Source: Bedellia somnulentella (taxonomy: Eukaryota > Arthropoda > Insecta > Lepidoptera > Bedelliidae). From it: a stretch of 64,000 bases of DNA. A program made the translations under genes and the position numbers. Positions 19,045 through 31,265 of this stretch are shown here, one piece after another; the stretch's first letter is position 1, and each line of letters starts with the position of its first letter. The DNA lies in contig OY755190.1 of assembly GCA_963576735.1 (NCBI GenBank), positions 1,543,695 through 1,607,694 on the forward strand. Reading direction: 5' to 3'. Under the pieces are notes generated by a model. It did not search any database. It saw nothing but the letters and a program-made list of their open reading frames with translations, and had not been told where the DNA came from.

Positions 19045-22000
19045 GTACTTTGACTATGAACACTATAGATAGACAGAGTCATAATGCAACGGGAGAGTAC
19101 CTCTTTTAGATAGCAATATTTTTCCCTGTAATGTTGCGATCACTAGAAAACAATTACCCCAAAATACTATAATCACCATTCTAAAAGCTATTTTTTAATT
19201 TAAAATTGATTACGTCAATTTATTGTTTAATTAAAGGTTTACTGTTTACTATATTATTTCCTGCAATCATATAATTATAATTATACATACTTGCTCCTAG
19301 TATTATACAATCTTTTTTGTTTAATTTTACCATTTATACTGATGTTTAATACACCGTGAAATCTAAAGCATTGTACTAACTATCAGGGATGAATCTTCCC
19401 ATGATTACGAATAAATTTTTGTTGGTGGACAAAAAAAAACAGCTGTTCCATAAGTGCAAGTTATGTAAATATCATACGGGTCATCATGGGTATAGTGGGG
19501 TCTATGTTTGTATTTTGAAAAATAAAAGAATTTTGTAAATGAGTTTTATTGCATTATTTGCTTCATAATTCATTCGTCTATTTCAGTCACATTTTTCAAA
19601 AGATGATGTATTCGTACATCTAAGTATTTTAAAGCTATAGCCTTTATTAACAGCACAAGGTGGTTTTCGAACGGATTTTGCTCTCTGATGTGGTCGTTTA
19701 ATGTCGGAAATATTCTTTTACCTAAATTCTTTTTCAAAACAACTGCGACCATTTGAGCCAAAGCCTTAGATAAAAACAATAAAAAGAAGATGCGGCAACC
19801 TCTGCCCGCGCGCGGTCCTACTAAACTGAGTACAATGTACTTGGTTTGCTTCAGTCGAGTTAAGTCCGCTACGATACTTCGACTCGACGAGCTGACATAA
19901 TCTTTGACAGCGAAATTAAAATTTTCATACAATTCGCGCTTAAAATGACTTGCTGTGCCTTTATTCACAAATCATTCAAGGCGTAAAAACAAATCAAAGG
20001 GAATCACGTTTCATGCGTAAGTGCACCAAAAATATATTTACAAGCAAAATATTATTAATTTCGGTCATTTTATCCTTGAAATCTGACATGTTTAAGTGAC
20101 AGAGACAGACTATACGAAACCTGTGAGTGAGTGACACGATACGATTTATACCTGCGTGTGTGTTCGTATCAGTTCGTATGGATGTAGTGCAGTGTGGTGA
20201 TAAACCGATAAGGCCCATATTTAGTTGACAATTTGTACGCTCACGCCGCATCTTCTTCTTTTATTTTTATCTAAGACCAAAGCTTAGTCTTTGGACAAAA
20301 ACGAGGTGCCTTTCAATTTTATAGTATGCCTCAAAACTTTGGTTGATTTCCAATTGCATCTTTCAGTGGCCGCAATCCATTTTTCTCGTAGATTCGGGTC
20401 TTTAGGACAACTGTAATGAATACGAAGAAATTAAATAAATATAACAAATTTATTACTTACTAATTCCGTAGAAAACAATTGGAAATCATTCAGCGTCGCT
20501 ATAGGCGTCGAAATACATAATATACTCACTCATTAACATCAGTTTACTAATTTAAAAATGTTACCCTAACAACAGGGTAGGATGAAAACGTGAATTATGG
20601 GAACACTGAGATACTGCATATTTTTAGGTTATGCTATTAAAAAATTGCTCAAAATAACTAAAGAAAATGCTAGTAATCTAGTTCAACGTAATTAACATTT
20701 GAATCACTTATTTTCTGATCGCGCAATGTATTTATTATGTATTTATCTGTAGAAAAAACATTAAAAAACTCACTCGCTTGTGGAAAGTCAATCCTTCGAT
20801 TTGTTTTTCGCTGTGGCTTCCGCAGCCAAGCACGCTACACCCAACCATACCTCACTAAATAATAACTGAACTAATGGAGTCTCTTTTGTCACAATAACAA
20901 TATACAAATGAATAAAATCTTTCTCAAAATCAAAAGAAAACCAAAATCGCTCACAAGTCGACGCTTTGTTTGTCACAATTTAAAAGTGTGACATTAACAA
21001 AACGGGTTACGCGATAGAGATGACAATAAAGATTTGTGTCTCTTTTTAACATATAAAAACTTAAATAAGGGCTTCTCTTTTTAAAATGGATGACGTAACA
21101 TCGCTTTGTCTATAGTGTTCATAGTCAAAGACACAAATCTTTATTGTCATCTCTATCGCGTAACCCGTTTTGTTGAAGTTGTTAAGAGAAAAATGGATTG
21201 CGGCCACTGGAAGATGCAATTGGAAATCAACCAAAGTTTTGAGGCATACTATAAAATTGAAAGGCACCTCGTTTTTGTCCAAAGACTAAGCTTTGGCTCA
21301 AATGGTCGCAGTTGTTTTGAAAAAGAATTTAGGTAAAAGAATATTTCCGACATTAAACGACCACATCAGAGAGCAAAATCCGTTCGAAAACCACCTTGTG
21401 CTGTTAATAAAGGCTATAGCTTTAAAATACTTAGATGTACGAATAGATCATCTTTTGAAAAATATGACTGAAATAGACGAATGAATTCGAAATTTTCACA
21501 CAAAACTGATTCTGTTTAAAGGTCAATAGTAAATAATGCAATAAAACTCATGTACAAAATAGTGCTGTCTTTTATTTTTCGAAATACAAACATAGACCCC
21601 ACTATACCCATGATGACCCGTATGATATTTACATAACTTGCACTTATGGAACAGCTGTTTTTTTTGTCCAGTAACAAAGTTAGTCCCGTACAAAAATTTA
21701 TTCGTAATCATGGGAAGATTCATCCCTGATAGTTAGTACAATGCTTTAGATTTCACGGTGTATTAAACATCAGTATAAATGGTAAAATTAAACAAAAAAG
21801 ATTGTATAATACTAGGAGCAAGTATGTATAATTATATGATTGCATGAAATAATATAGTAAACAGTAAACCTTTAATTAAACAATAAATTGACGTAATCAA
21901 TTTTAAATTAAAAAATAGCTTTTAGAATGGTGATTATAGTATTTTGGGGTAATTGTTTTCTAGTGATCGCAACATTACAGGGATAAATATTGCTATCTAA

Positions 22001-22057
22001 AAGAGGTACGCTCCCGTTGTATTATGACTCGGTCTATAGTGTTTATAGTCAAAGACT
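19045..22057. mobile_element. Large inverted-repeat structure built from two head-to-head copies of one element
   Basis: The left arm (19045-19764 plus 20284-20406) is the reverse complement of the right arm (21174-22057). Both arms carry the same C-terminal reading frame (KKNLGKRIFPTLNDHIREQN... to TEIDE), on minus in the left arm (19570-19968) and on plus in the right arm (21293-21484). The arm ends share CTATAGTGTTCATAGTCAAAG, which also occurs at 21110-21130. A second 45-bp perfect inverted repeat (20998-21042 and 21129-21173) sits in the centre. I cannot assign a superfamily; the frame looks like a transposase C-terminus but that is a guess. 20407-20997 is unique and has no recognised gene. 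Confidence 0.75.
19765..20276. mobile_element. 512-bp MITE inside the left arm, with 7-bp target duplication
   Basis: The ends CTTAGATAAAAA... and ...TTTTTATCTAAGA are inverted repeats that extend imperfectly through GAAGATGCGGC/GCCGCATCTTC. CCAAAGC flanks it at 19758-19764 and 20277-20283. The right arm of the larger structure has the uninterrupted site (GAGCCAAAGCTTAGTC on the opposite strand), which confirms the insertion. It is non-coding; the superfamily is unclear. Confidence 0.82.
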
Positions 22058-22336
22058 TCGGAGTTACATCAACGCCATCTACAGAGCTCTAGGAAACTAT
22101 GTTGTTTTTTTATTTCTCAAAAAGAAAACCCCTCATTAGATTGAAAAGGCTTCAAAGCATGTCCAAACATTGGTACACAAGAGTCAAATTAATAACAAAA
22201 TTTTCCTACCTTATAATATGAAAAAATATATGAAATTAGTATGAAGGAGATGCAGTTTTTTTTTATTTTGTTTTCCCCTCGCCTGGAACTCTCTCCTTCT
22301 GCTCAAACCAGCTCCTCTTTTATTTTTCTTTCTTTG
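22058..22336. other. No gene seen
   Basis: AT-rich sequence without recognised features. Confidence 0.4.
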
Positions 22337-22542
22337 CCGTGTAGTACCGGTTTAGAATGACACTACCCCATTCTACCCATGGGTTTCGAAAGAGGCGACC
22401 AAGACCCATCACCAACGATATTTTATTTCTATCATCTTATACCTATCAACTTCCAAATGTGGCTGAGGGGCTTTTAGCTCTAAAGCTCTGGCTACCCCTT
22501 CTTAAGATTTATGGCCGTGAACTTATGTTTGTATGTTTGTTC
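22337..22542 (+). mobile_element. SINE-A variant with internal deletion
   Basis: Head GCCGTGTAGTACCGGTTTAG and tail GGCCGTGAACTTATG, with the stretch between GAGGCGACCAA and GACCCATCACC removed. It resembles the short variant at 12275-12470. Confidence 0.72.
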
Positions 22543-22935
22543 TTCCGACAAAACATCTCCCAAGAAGATTCATCCTTAGGAGGACAGGACGGAGTAGATT
22601 GCCCTGCACTGCTTCCGTGGTCGCACTGAGGTACGCAGCGTATGCCGTGCGTAAGATTAGAGAAATAGCAGAGATAGAAAAAGCTCGCATTGTTTATTTC
22701 AGTTATTTTCATAGTATTATGTCAACGGTATTTTATTATGGGGTAAAGCGGCTGATGTTCATAAAGTTTTTGTCATACAAAAGCGAGCTATCCGATCTAT
22801 TTACATGTTAAGGTCGAGGTATTCGTTGCGCGAAAATTTTAAAGATATTGGCATTTTAACTGTCCCTTGCCAATACATATTTGACAATTTAATGTATGCC
22901 AAAAAGAATATAGTAAAGTTAGTGATAGGCATACT

Positions 22936-24634
22936 AGAGTAAGATCCCAGTGCCGCCAGACCTACGTCATTTTAGCAAAGCTGAAATTTTGATATTTTAT
23001 AGTCTAGTATGTAGTTAGGAGCGTATGCATACTTACTAGCTCGAAAGCGGGGCCCTTTCACAGGTAGCGCGAACTAAAGGTGTTTCAAAACTGTACTCAC
23101 CTACGTGAAAGTAGAAAGGCTCATATTTAAATATATTTTTGGCAATATTATCAGAAGTAGATAATTGTTATTGCCAGACCGTTTCTGTGGGCCATTACTT
23201 CCGCCAGACGTTATTTCGTTTCATGCAATAACAGGATGTGACTATAATCCTGCTTTTTTTAATAAAGGAAAGACAAAACCATTCAAAATACTGCAAAGAT
23301 GTCCAGAATATCAGCAAGCTTTTACGAAATTCGGTGAACTTGAATTATTCGTTGATAAAAAGAAAGAAAAAGATGTATTTGATGTAATACAGAAATTTAT
23401 CTGCGAGTTATACAATACTTCAGGAATCATTGACGTAGATGCTGCTCGACTTCAACTTTTTATTAATAAATATACAGTTGTCAATGTAAATGAAGAATTC
23501 AACCGGAACAATGTGAGAAATTTTGATGCAAGCAGTTTACCACCTTGCAAAAGTGAGCTATTGCAACAGTTTCGACGAGCAAATTATATTGCAAGTATCT
23601 GGAACAATGCTCATGAGAAGCAACCCAGCACCCTCAGCCCTGAGAACAATGGGTGGATACTGAAAGATAGTCAGTATGATTTTCATTGGTTTGATGGTGA
23701 TCAATTGCCCAATTTTGTTAGCGACTCACTACAAAATGAATCAGGTATTTTACGTTCATATTAAATTATTTTTATATGTTAGTAGCTATTCGCAACCTCA
23801 TTAAATTATTCATCTTTACAGAGGAGCCAAATGACGATAACCATGATGGTGAAGATGAATTGAATATTCAATATGAATGTGAATTTGATGAGGGAAGTAG
23901 AACCTCGAGCAACGAAGAGGATGGAGATGAATAACATAATAGATAATATTTTTTAATCTTAATTTGTCAATTGTAAGATTTTTAATCAAAATTGTAATAA
24001 AAAATAATAATTAATAATACATACCTATTGCTTTAAATTTATTTGATCTAAATATCTGTGAATGATCAAAACTATATTTATTTAAAATTTTAATCAAGCT
24101 CAATAAATAATATAACCATCATTTCAATTATCTGTATTATAAAGCCATGTATTGTTTTCACTCGAATTAAAGCGCACGAATAACGCCCTCACGCCCGCAC
24201 TCACTGGGAAACTTTGAGGTGTCTGGGAGAATAATTGGCCCATTGGATTGGTCTGGCTGCTTACAAAAAGTTTGGAAATAGTATCACGTAGTTATATATG
24301 TAAAGCTGAGGCTTGCTAAAATGACGTAGTTTACCTAATTTTTAAATAATGTTTATAACGTCTGGCGGAAGTAATGGCCCACAGAAACGGTCTGGCAATA
24401 ACAATTATCTACTTCTGATAATATTGCCAAAAATATATTTAAATATGAGCCTTTCTACTTTCACGTAGGTGAGTACAGTTTTGAAACACCTTTAGTTCGC
24501 GCTACCTGTGAAAGGGCCCCGCTTTCGAGCTAGTAAGTATGCATACGCTCCTAACTACATACTAGACTATAAAATATCAAAATTTCAGCTTTGCTAAAAT
24601 GACGTAGGTCTGGCGGCACTGGGATCTTGGACTA
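22936..24634 (+). mobile_element. 1.7-kb DNA element with about 279-bp terminal inverted repeats and an own gene
   Basis: The left TIR is 22936-23214 and the right TIR 24355-24634; by eye they match perfectly apart from a few bases at the outer tips. ACT flanks the insertion (22933-22935 and 24635-24637), and the LINE it interrupts has an uninterrupted homologue near 33520. The interior codes for a two-exon protein (23165-23934) with no DDE motif that I can see. Such long, near-identical arms suggest a recent insertion. Confidence 0.85.
23165..23934 (+). CDS. Uncharacterised protein of the long-TIR element
   Basis: Exon 1 is open to 23744, then a 77-base GT..AG intron (23745-23821), then exon 2 from 23822 to a TAA at 23932-23934. 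The join keeps the frame. From the first open codon the product is about 230 aa, but the true start is unclear: no ATG is near 23165 and the 5' end lies inside the left TIR, so upstream exons or a missing N-terminus are possible. The main motif is ISFHAITGCDYNPAFFNKGK. The C-terminus is strongly acidic (NDDNHDGEDEL, SSNEEDGDE). The HA-TGCD motif recurs in arthropod mobile-element proteins as I know them. GCDY followed by a Gly-Lys-rich helix weakly recalls the XPG/FEN nuclease family, which is only an inference. Confidence 0.65.
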
Positions 24635-25115
24635 ACTGTTAACACTCGAAATAAGGACAAACTTAACGTTCTGATTCCTTTATGGAACTATCCCTCCAAA
24701 TGTTCAACAAAACTTCCTTGTCAATGTTGGAATTTCCTGTGGCATCCTTTAAAAAGGCAATCTATGCAATGCTTTTAAAGAAATCTTACTACAGTGTTCA
24801 AGATTTTTTAAACGACAAGGACCCAACGCGCACATGACCGTGTCGGTAAGGCTATAAATCTTCCCTCGTTATTCCCAGGAATAATTGTTGGGTGAGGATT
24901 TTTCTTCTCACGTTATGTGATTGGTTTTTTGTGATGGAAAATTTATTTTAATTATGTCAAACTAGCGTTTGGTTTGGTCGCATACAAAATATTTATAAAG
25001 TAAAAACATGTTAATAAACTGAAATTGTACAAACCATATTTTGAAAAAATGAAAAAATATGAATGTTAAGAGTTTCTTTGTTGCTTCTTCTCTTTACTTA
25101 TAAAAATATTCATAA

Positions 25116-25507
25116 GAATCACCTGGCTATTCAAAAATTAGGACGATTTCGATAAACCGTTGGTTTGCGCTATTGTCACAAAATAAGTTAATCGTCTGAA
25201 AGGGTAGGTTCCAGCCCCTCAAAAGGGTCATAATGTAGGCTATCAATATATAAACTTTACCTCCACCGAACCTACGACAATATTTTGAAATGTTTTCCTG
25301 TTTCAAATTTCAGAAGCAGGAAAATGCGATAACAATTGTTTTCGTCAAACAATTAATTTTAACTACATCAACAATACATTTACATAATTTACTAAGTTTA
25401 ATATAACCGTGCAAAAGTTACATCAATTGTTCTAATTTCATATAAAATGGTTAAACATTTCTCAAGACATTAATCAATATCTGTACCTCATCAGAGAAAC
25501 ATCAAAC
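25116..25507 (+). promoter_or_regulatory. Upstream region of JHEH-1
   Basis: Contains TATAAAA at 25441-25447, 61 bases before the ATG, and a 5' leader ending CATCAGAGAAACATCAAAC that is conserved in JHEH-2 and JHEH-3. GTTTTCCTG (25292-25300) and its inverse CAGGAAAA (25317-25324) recall paired ATTTTCCTG sites upstream of the other two genes. The start site itself is not clear here. Confidence 0.45.
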
Positions 25508-28473
25508 ATGAAGTATCTGATACTATTAGCAGCGATCAGCTGTTTTGTTGACTTTGCAAGATGTGGCTTCTTTGACAACATTGGAAAGGACCTCAACACT
25601 TTCCTGCCAACTTTGTCAAACACGCAGCTTGATGTAAGTTTTAGTTATGTCAACGATTTTTTGGCCCTTTTTACTATTTAATTAATTAGTTATTATATAG
25701 TTTTTATTTATCACGGTTGTTAACGGTGAGGGAAAATATCGTGAGGAAACACACATGGCTGAGTTGTACTTAGTCATTTGATAGTGTATTCGTACAAAAC
25801 GGCGATAGGCCTGCCCCCTATCACGTGAGTACACTGTCCATGCAAAACGTGGGTACTCTGAACACCAGGTGACAATGTCACGTGATGTTCAGAAGTATTA
25901 GTACCTCTGCCAACCCCTTCGGGGATATTCGGCGTGAACGTTTATGTTTATGTTAATACAGTTTTTGAAGAAATAATCAAGAAGAACGTTTTGAAATATT
26001 TTCTTAGTTAAAGTCCTTAAAAGGTTTTATTTTAACCATTTGATCCTGATGAACGTTTTCATCACATATTTTTTTCACATTTTACAGCAAAATGGAGTGC
26101 AAAAATTAATCAGCCAAGTCCAAACTATTTTTAAAATCGGAGATCTGAAATCTCTAAATATCGACTATGATCGTTGGTGGGGAGAAGATGACCAAATTGT
26201 TGACGAAACTATCAAGGAATATAAAATAACATTCAGTGATGATGTAAGTATAAATTTATCTTTTTTAATTAATAAACGAATATGCTGTTATAAACTAAAA
26301 CATACTTTAATTATTCCAGATGATAGAAGACTTGAAATATCGTCTAACGAACCACAGGAATTTTACAAAGTCTCTCAAAAACTCAGTGCATACGTATGGT
26401 ATCAACACCGACCTGCTGGAAACCTTAATCGACTACTGGGCAAACAAATACGACTTCAAGGCTCGTGAACAGAACTTGAACAGATTCCCTCAATACATGA
26501 CCAACGTGCAAGGTCTAGATATCCACTTCATTCATATCAAACCCGAGACGACTAAGCCTATTGTGCCAATCCTGATGCTTCACGGTTTCCCCCATACTCT
26601 GTATGAGTACAACCACCTTTACGATGAGCTCTCTGCTTTGGACAAAGATTTCGCTTTTGAAATTATTGCCCCAGATGTGCCAGGCTACGGATACTCCCAG
26701 GTAAATTAATTAAAGTCAAACTTTACCGTCAACTCGAAGTTTCTATCTGGACTGATGACCTATGAAAATATATCAGCATGTTTGCTACAAAATTTTCATT
26801 ACAATAATAACAAAATTATTTTTTCAGGGAACAAACAAAATCGGTCTAACCGGTTATCAAATTGGAATAATAATGAAAAACCTCATGACAAGACTTGGTC
26901 ACCAGCAGTTCTACATCCACTGCGGCGACATTGGTACTTGGCCAGGAAACGCCATGGCGGTCTTGTATCCAGACGATATTCTTGGATTACATACCAACCT
27001 CGCTTTCAGTACGATGCCACAAACGATAGTGAAAGTTGCTCTTGGTGCTTTCTTCCCTCGCGCTGTTGTTGAAGCTGAAAATGAAAGTAGGATGTACCCA
27101 TTACTCAGCCATATGAAGGATTTGATAGAAAATACTGGTTACATGCACCAATATGGAACAAGGCCTGACAATATTGGTGAGTATAATTTTAAAGTAATCT
27201 TCTAAGTTAAAAATATATTGACACCTATTTCATAAGCGTTTATCGTCCAATACAAATTGTTAGAGGGGTTATTAGAATTTCCACGTTTCAAGGGTCACTA
27301 GGCACCGCCGTTGAACAAAGAAACACAGGTCAATTTTTTTATAAAATATAAATAAGTTCTATCACATGGCTCAGAATACAGACAAATATTTTCAAAGAAA
27401 ACATACATTTTAACTTTTCATTCTGCAAAGGAAACTTCCTATTAGTTGTTCATTAAAGTTGCAACATTACAACAAATTTATTTTTGTTCCCTTACTCAAT
27501 TTCTTTACAGCTATCGGTCTAAATCAATCACCAGTTGCCTTAATGGCCTGGATTGCGTCGCTGGCGATCCTCGCGACAGATGGAAACACGGCCAACAACC
27601 TGGTAGCGGATGGAATGCTGTTTGAGAACTACGACATCGACGACGTGTTCGACTCTCTCACCATGTACTGGGACTCGGAGTGCGTCACCACATCTGCTAG
27701 GTTGTATGCTGAGGAGTTCGGCATGATCCAGGATCCTAATATTTTGACTATCTATATGTAAGTTTACTCCCATGTATTTTATTAATGATGAAAGAGAGAT
27801 CATTTTCAAAACTATAAAATCACTTGATTATGACTTTAAATTTATAAACAACGGATACACATACAGATATGAGATACATAATATACACATATAGATATAG
27901 ATACAGATACATGTAGGTATTATTTATCTCATCAATTCACGAGAGTACATTACTTAATTATTCAATTTGGATGAGGCGGTAATTATATGAGCTTCAGCTT
28001 TGTAGTCCTTCGGTTTTTTATGGTTTGCAGATATTTTGTTGTTGTATACAACTGCCATTATTGAAGCATTTATGTAATGGTTTACCAAACACACAGTCGT
28101 CTTTATTTGCTATCGCCTCTAAGTTGCATTATTAATTTTGCACATATCCCTTCCTTATCAATAACCCGAGTCATGATTTTATAAAATGTTTCATAACTTC
28201 ATAACTTTTTCTTGTAGGTCACAAATTCAAGTCCCATTGGCCGTGATCAAGTTCAAAGACGAGATAATCTACATGCCTGACAAATTCTTGGAAGACAAAT
28301 ACAAGAACATTGTGCAATCCACCGTTGTTGCTTATGGTGGTCATACAGCAGCTCTTGAGAAACGTGCTTACAAAGACTTCGCTAACAGCATCTGGACTGC
28401 AATCCCCGCCATGGAGAAGTTCAACTCTCAGAAAGGACAGAAGAAGGGACTTCTCGGACTCCTCTTTGGATAG
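25508..28473 (+). CDS. Juvenile hormone epoxide hydrolase-like protein, JHEH-1 (six exons, 504 aa)
   Basis: Exons: 25508-25633, 26088-26243, 26320-26700, 26828-27176, 27511-27757, 28218-28473; all introns are GT..AG with phases 0,0,0,1,2. The family (alpha/beta-hydrolase, microsomal epoxide hydrolase type) opens the epoxide of juvenile hormone to the diol. Visible features: signal peptide MKYLILLAAISCFVDFARC (1-19) instead of the membrane anchor of typical JHEH; RWWGE in the N-terminal domain; HGFP oxyanion motif (182-185); nucleophile D255 in CGDIG (253-257), where the family usually has GGDWG; candidate Tyr Y326 and Y403; acid E435 in KDEI; base H462 in GGH. At 504 aa it is longer than the roughly 460 aa of known moth JHEH because of exons 1-2. 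A secreted or ER-lumen location is inferred. JH itself may not be the substrate. Confidence 0.92.
25706..25955 (+). mobile_element. SINE-B copy in JHEH-1 intron 1
   Basis: TTATCACGGTTGTTAACGGT to GGCGTGAACGTTTATG, with a short ATGTT-type tail, in sense orientation. 5'-truncated. It is absent from the same intron of JHEH-2 and JHEH-3. Confidence 0.85.
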
Positions 28474-28744
28474 TTACTTGATCTAAAAATAAGTCTACTT
28501 TTCAATGATTTATAAAATGACGAAATTTATTAACTTTTATATTTGTTTGTTATGTTTTTGATTCAATATATTTTCTATTTGTTGCATTTATGTTTCATCA
28601 TTTTTGAAAGCCCCTTATCCCATTGGTAATTAATTGTCGAGTATAGGTATCGTTTAAAAATAATAATTATACTCATCATACCTTATCAGTTATCACATTT
28701 AAAGACATTAAAAACGTGATGAAAATGCGTTTTTACATGCACAT
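28474..28744 (+). other. JHEH-1 3' flank
   Basis: AT-rich 3' region. I see no canonical AATAAA close to the stop; AT-rich variants are present. No gene. Confidence 0.4.
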
Positions 28745-30269
28745 ATATACATACATATACTCACGCCATTAGCTCCCATTGGGGTAGGCAGAGACTATCG
28801 ATCGCCACTTCGTACGATCCTGACAAACCTCTCTAGCTTCGTTTACATCCGGGTGAATATTTTATAACCGGCCAAAAACGGGCCCGGGGGATTTTTCTTA
28901 TTTATTTCTAAGCAATGTTTGTAATAACATAAAAAACCGGAAATCAGTTTAATATTCTACTTGCGCACCAAATTTCGGAGCTTTTTACAGGATTCTAATT
29001 AAGTGAAAACTTCAAAAATAAGGGTCAATAGTCATTTTCCTGTCAGGGGACATTACTTGGTTCTCATCTTTACGCCAACAAAATAATTAATATGAATATA
29101 AATATTATATTTGCGTTTAAACATTCTGGTGACAAAATATGTCATCTTGATTCATGAGTATTTTTTTATATAGTGCATAAACATTTTCCAGTTTTTATTA
29201 AAAAAAAGTTCTGGCGACACTCATGCGCGTCATTATCCTGTGTAAAGTTTGTTTGAACTTGAATCTTTATAAGCAAAATGACGGTGAGCATGCCATAGTG
29301 CATGGTATAGATGCTACTTTACTGACCTCCGCCACACTAACAAGTTTCGCGTTTTCGTTTTCCTGATCGAAATAATCTATCTGAACCATTTATTTTCCTG
29401 CCGTGACCGGCATTTTAGTCATTAGTCTGTCATCAATTATTTTGATCAAAGAATAAGTTATAACATGATTATTCACATTTTGTGGTGTTTTTACTTAAAC
29501 TACCCTATGCCTTGATACATTTTCCTCATTTTTTGCATGATTTTACGAGTAAACTAAACTTTTATGTTAAAAAATCATTTTCCTGTCGTCATTTTCCTGT
29601 CATATTCAAATCAGGAAAATGACATCCAGCCAGGATTATGACTAGTTATGGTTCTAATGAACAAGAAAAACTGCATAGTGCTACTTTTTTAATATCATCC
29701 TATTATCCAGGGATATGGATATAATGTATTAGTGTTGTAGAACAATTAACAGTACATTTTATGGGTTTTAAGTATTGAAACAAAGATTAACCCAAAATTG
29801 CAAGTGAATACAAGTGAATGATTTAATTTAGCTATGCAGACAGTGATGCTAGCTGGTAAACACATTTGTTTTAAACTAAGGATGCATTCAAGGTTCTACA
29901 CTGCGTTACCTTTCTTTCAGGGATATATATTGCCTATAAAAAACTTAAATCAGTTCGCTTATTAACGTTAAGAATATTAAGTTTTTCTAATATAAAGAAG
30001 GCTCACGAAAAACTAATACATACATTCACGATATTTTTTCCTAATGAGGGTTGGCAGATACAGCTAAAATCTCGCAGTGTAAGAGATTAAAAAAAGAAAC
30101 ACATTTAAAAACTCTCACAAGTTCTAAACTCTACTACCACCATTTTGAGGATGTACAGCATGAACAATAAGAATGAGTAACAATTTATCAGATATCACAA
30201 GCATTTGCCAGAGGCTCCTGTACAAAAAATAATATCACTATCACTCCAAAAATTTAAGACCATCATGCA

Positions 30270-30420
30270 ATAAGAAAAGTGAAAAAGGGTAATGTCGTAA
30301 ATGGGGTACTGAATAGCAGTGCATGGTGCATTTTTTTATTCTTACGCTTATTTATGGCAGCGAATGTTTGGTGTGGCATAAGAAGCTTGAAAGCAGAGTG
30401 AAAGCAATAGAGATAAGATC
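30270..30420 (+). mobile_element. RTE LINE scrap
   Basis: GTGAAAAAGGGTAATGTCGT, TTCTTACGCTTATTTATGGC and AAGCTTGAAAGCAGAGTGAA match the RT C-terminal region. Heavily decayed. Confidence 0.6.
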
Positions 30421-31126
30421 TATTAGAAAAAAAAATGGTTTTTGGCCCAGTAGTGAAACTCAAACAGCTCATAATATAATAATAAAAGATTATCTGATCG
30501 CGTAACAAAATTGTGTTTCGTAAAAGGTGCAGTGTGAATAACGATTTTCAGACAACGACAGCAACTAGAGAAGCAGCTAAATTTAATGTCTTTTCTTTTC
30601 TTCTTCTTTCCATTTATAAGAGTAACCCAGCAAAAAGAAAGCTTAACAAAATGAAGATTTTATAGCTTTTGCCTCTCAAAGAGTAGGTGATTTCTATCCC
30701 GTTCCCAAAGCCACATTCGAAAGGGAAAACGGTTCCTTTTCAAACTGTGAAGGGTTAAGAAAACCTTACCCTTAGATTTTCTGAAGGAGGAAATGAAGTT
30801 AAATAAATACTCCGATAAAAGAAACCTACAAGGGAAAGCGCTTGGATACAGGTACAGGATGGTTAATTTTAAATATTATGATAAATATGGAGATTATAGC
30901 CAATGTAGATGGTAATTTTAAAACAGGATAAAAAAAATATTTGATAGACAATTGGCTTAAAATTGCAGATTAAAGTTTGTAGAGTTAAAGGGCATGTATT
31001 AAAACACAGATGATAAAGACAAATCTTGTAAGGTTGGCTAGGATCTTAGAAAGTGGAGATAGGTGTCTGCCACCTCAATGGGAACTAATGCCACTGAACA
31101 GACTAGTAACAGAGATACTAAGGATG

Positions 31127-31265
31127 CACTTACATATATATACTCACGCCATTATTTTCCATTGGGATAGGCAGATAACTTCATTTTGACCTATCCTGGC
31201 AAACCTCCCTGTCTTTATTAACATCCATTAATCTTTTCAAACATGCTCTAATTCTCACCTAGGTA
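31127..31265 (-). mobile_element. RTE LINE 3' end scrap
   Basis: TATACTCACGCCATTA, CCATTGGGATAGGCAGATA and CCTATCCTGGCAAACCTCC are the RTE 3' terminus on the minus strand. Confidence 0.65.

Larger units (their letters stand above)
22613..25115 (+). pseudogene. Jockey-like LINE 3' part, split by a TIR element
   Basis: 22613-22935 encodes the RT tail (YAVRKIREIAEIE, IVYFSYFHSIM, AIRSIYMLRSRYSL-like). 24638-25115 continues with the C-terminus and 3' untranslated region. The joined order equals that of the related copies at 32970-34488 and 45325-48215. It is 5'-truncated and interrupted at 22936-24634. It ends about 390 bases upstream of JHEH-1. Confidence 0.82.

Noticed and set aside
20788..20976. 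62-codon minus frame as a gene of the inverted-repeat structure
   Set aside because: Open but without recognisable motif, in the unique centre of the structure; not strong enough to call.
23165..23170. TTG at 23165 as the true start of the TIR-element protein
   Set aside because: Non-ATG initiation is unlikely in an insect gene; the real start is probably in an upstream exon or lost, so only the open frame is reported.
26755..27072. 105-codon plus frame overlapping JHEH-1 exon 4 (and equivalents at 39366-39656 and 52722-53069)
   Set aside because: A shifted frame of the true exon, which carries the CGDIG motif; the same shadow appears in each paralogue.
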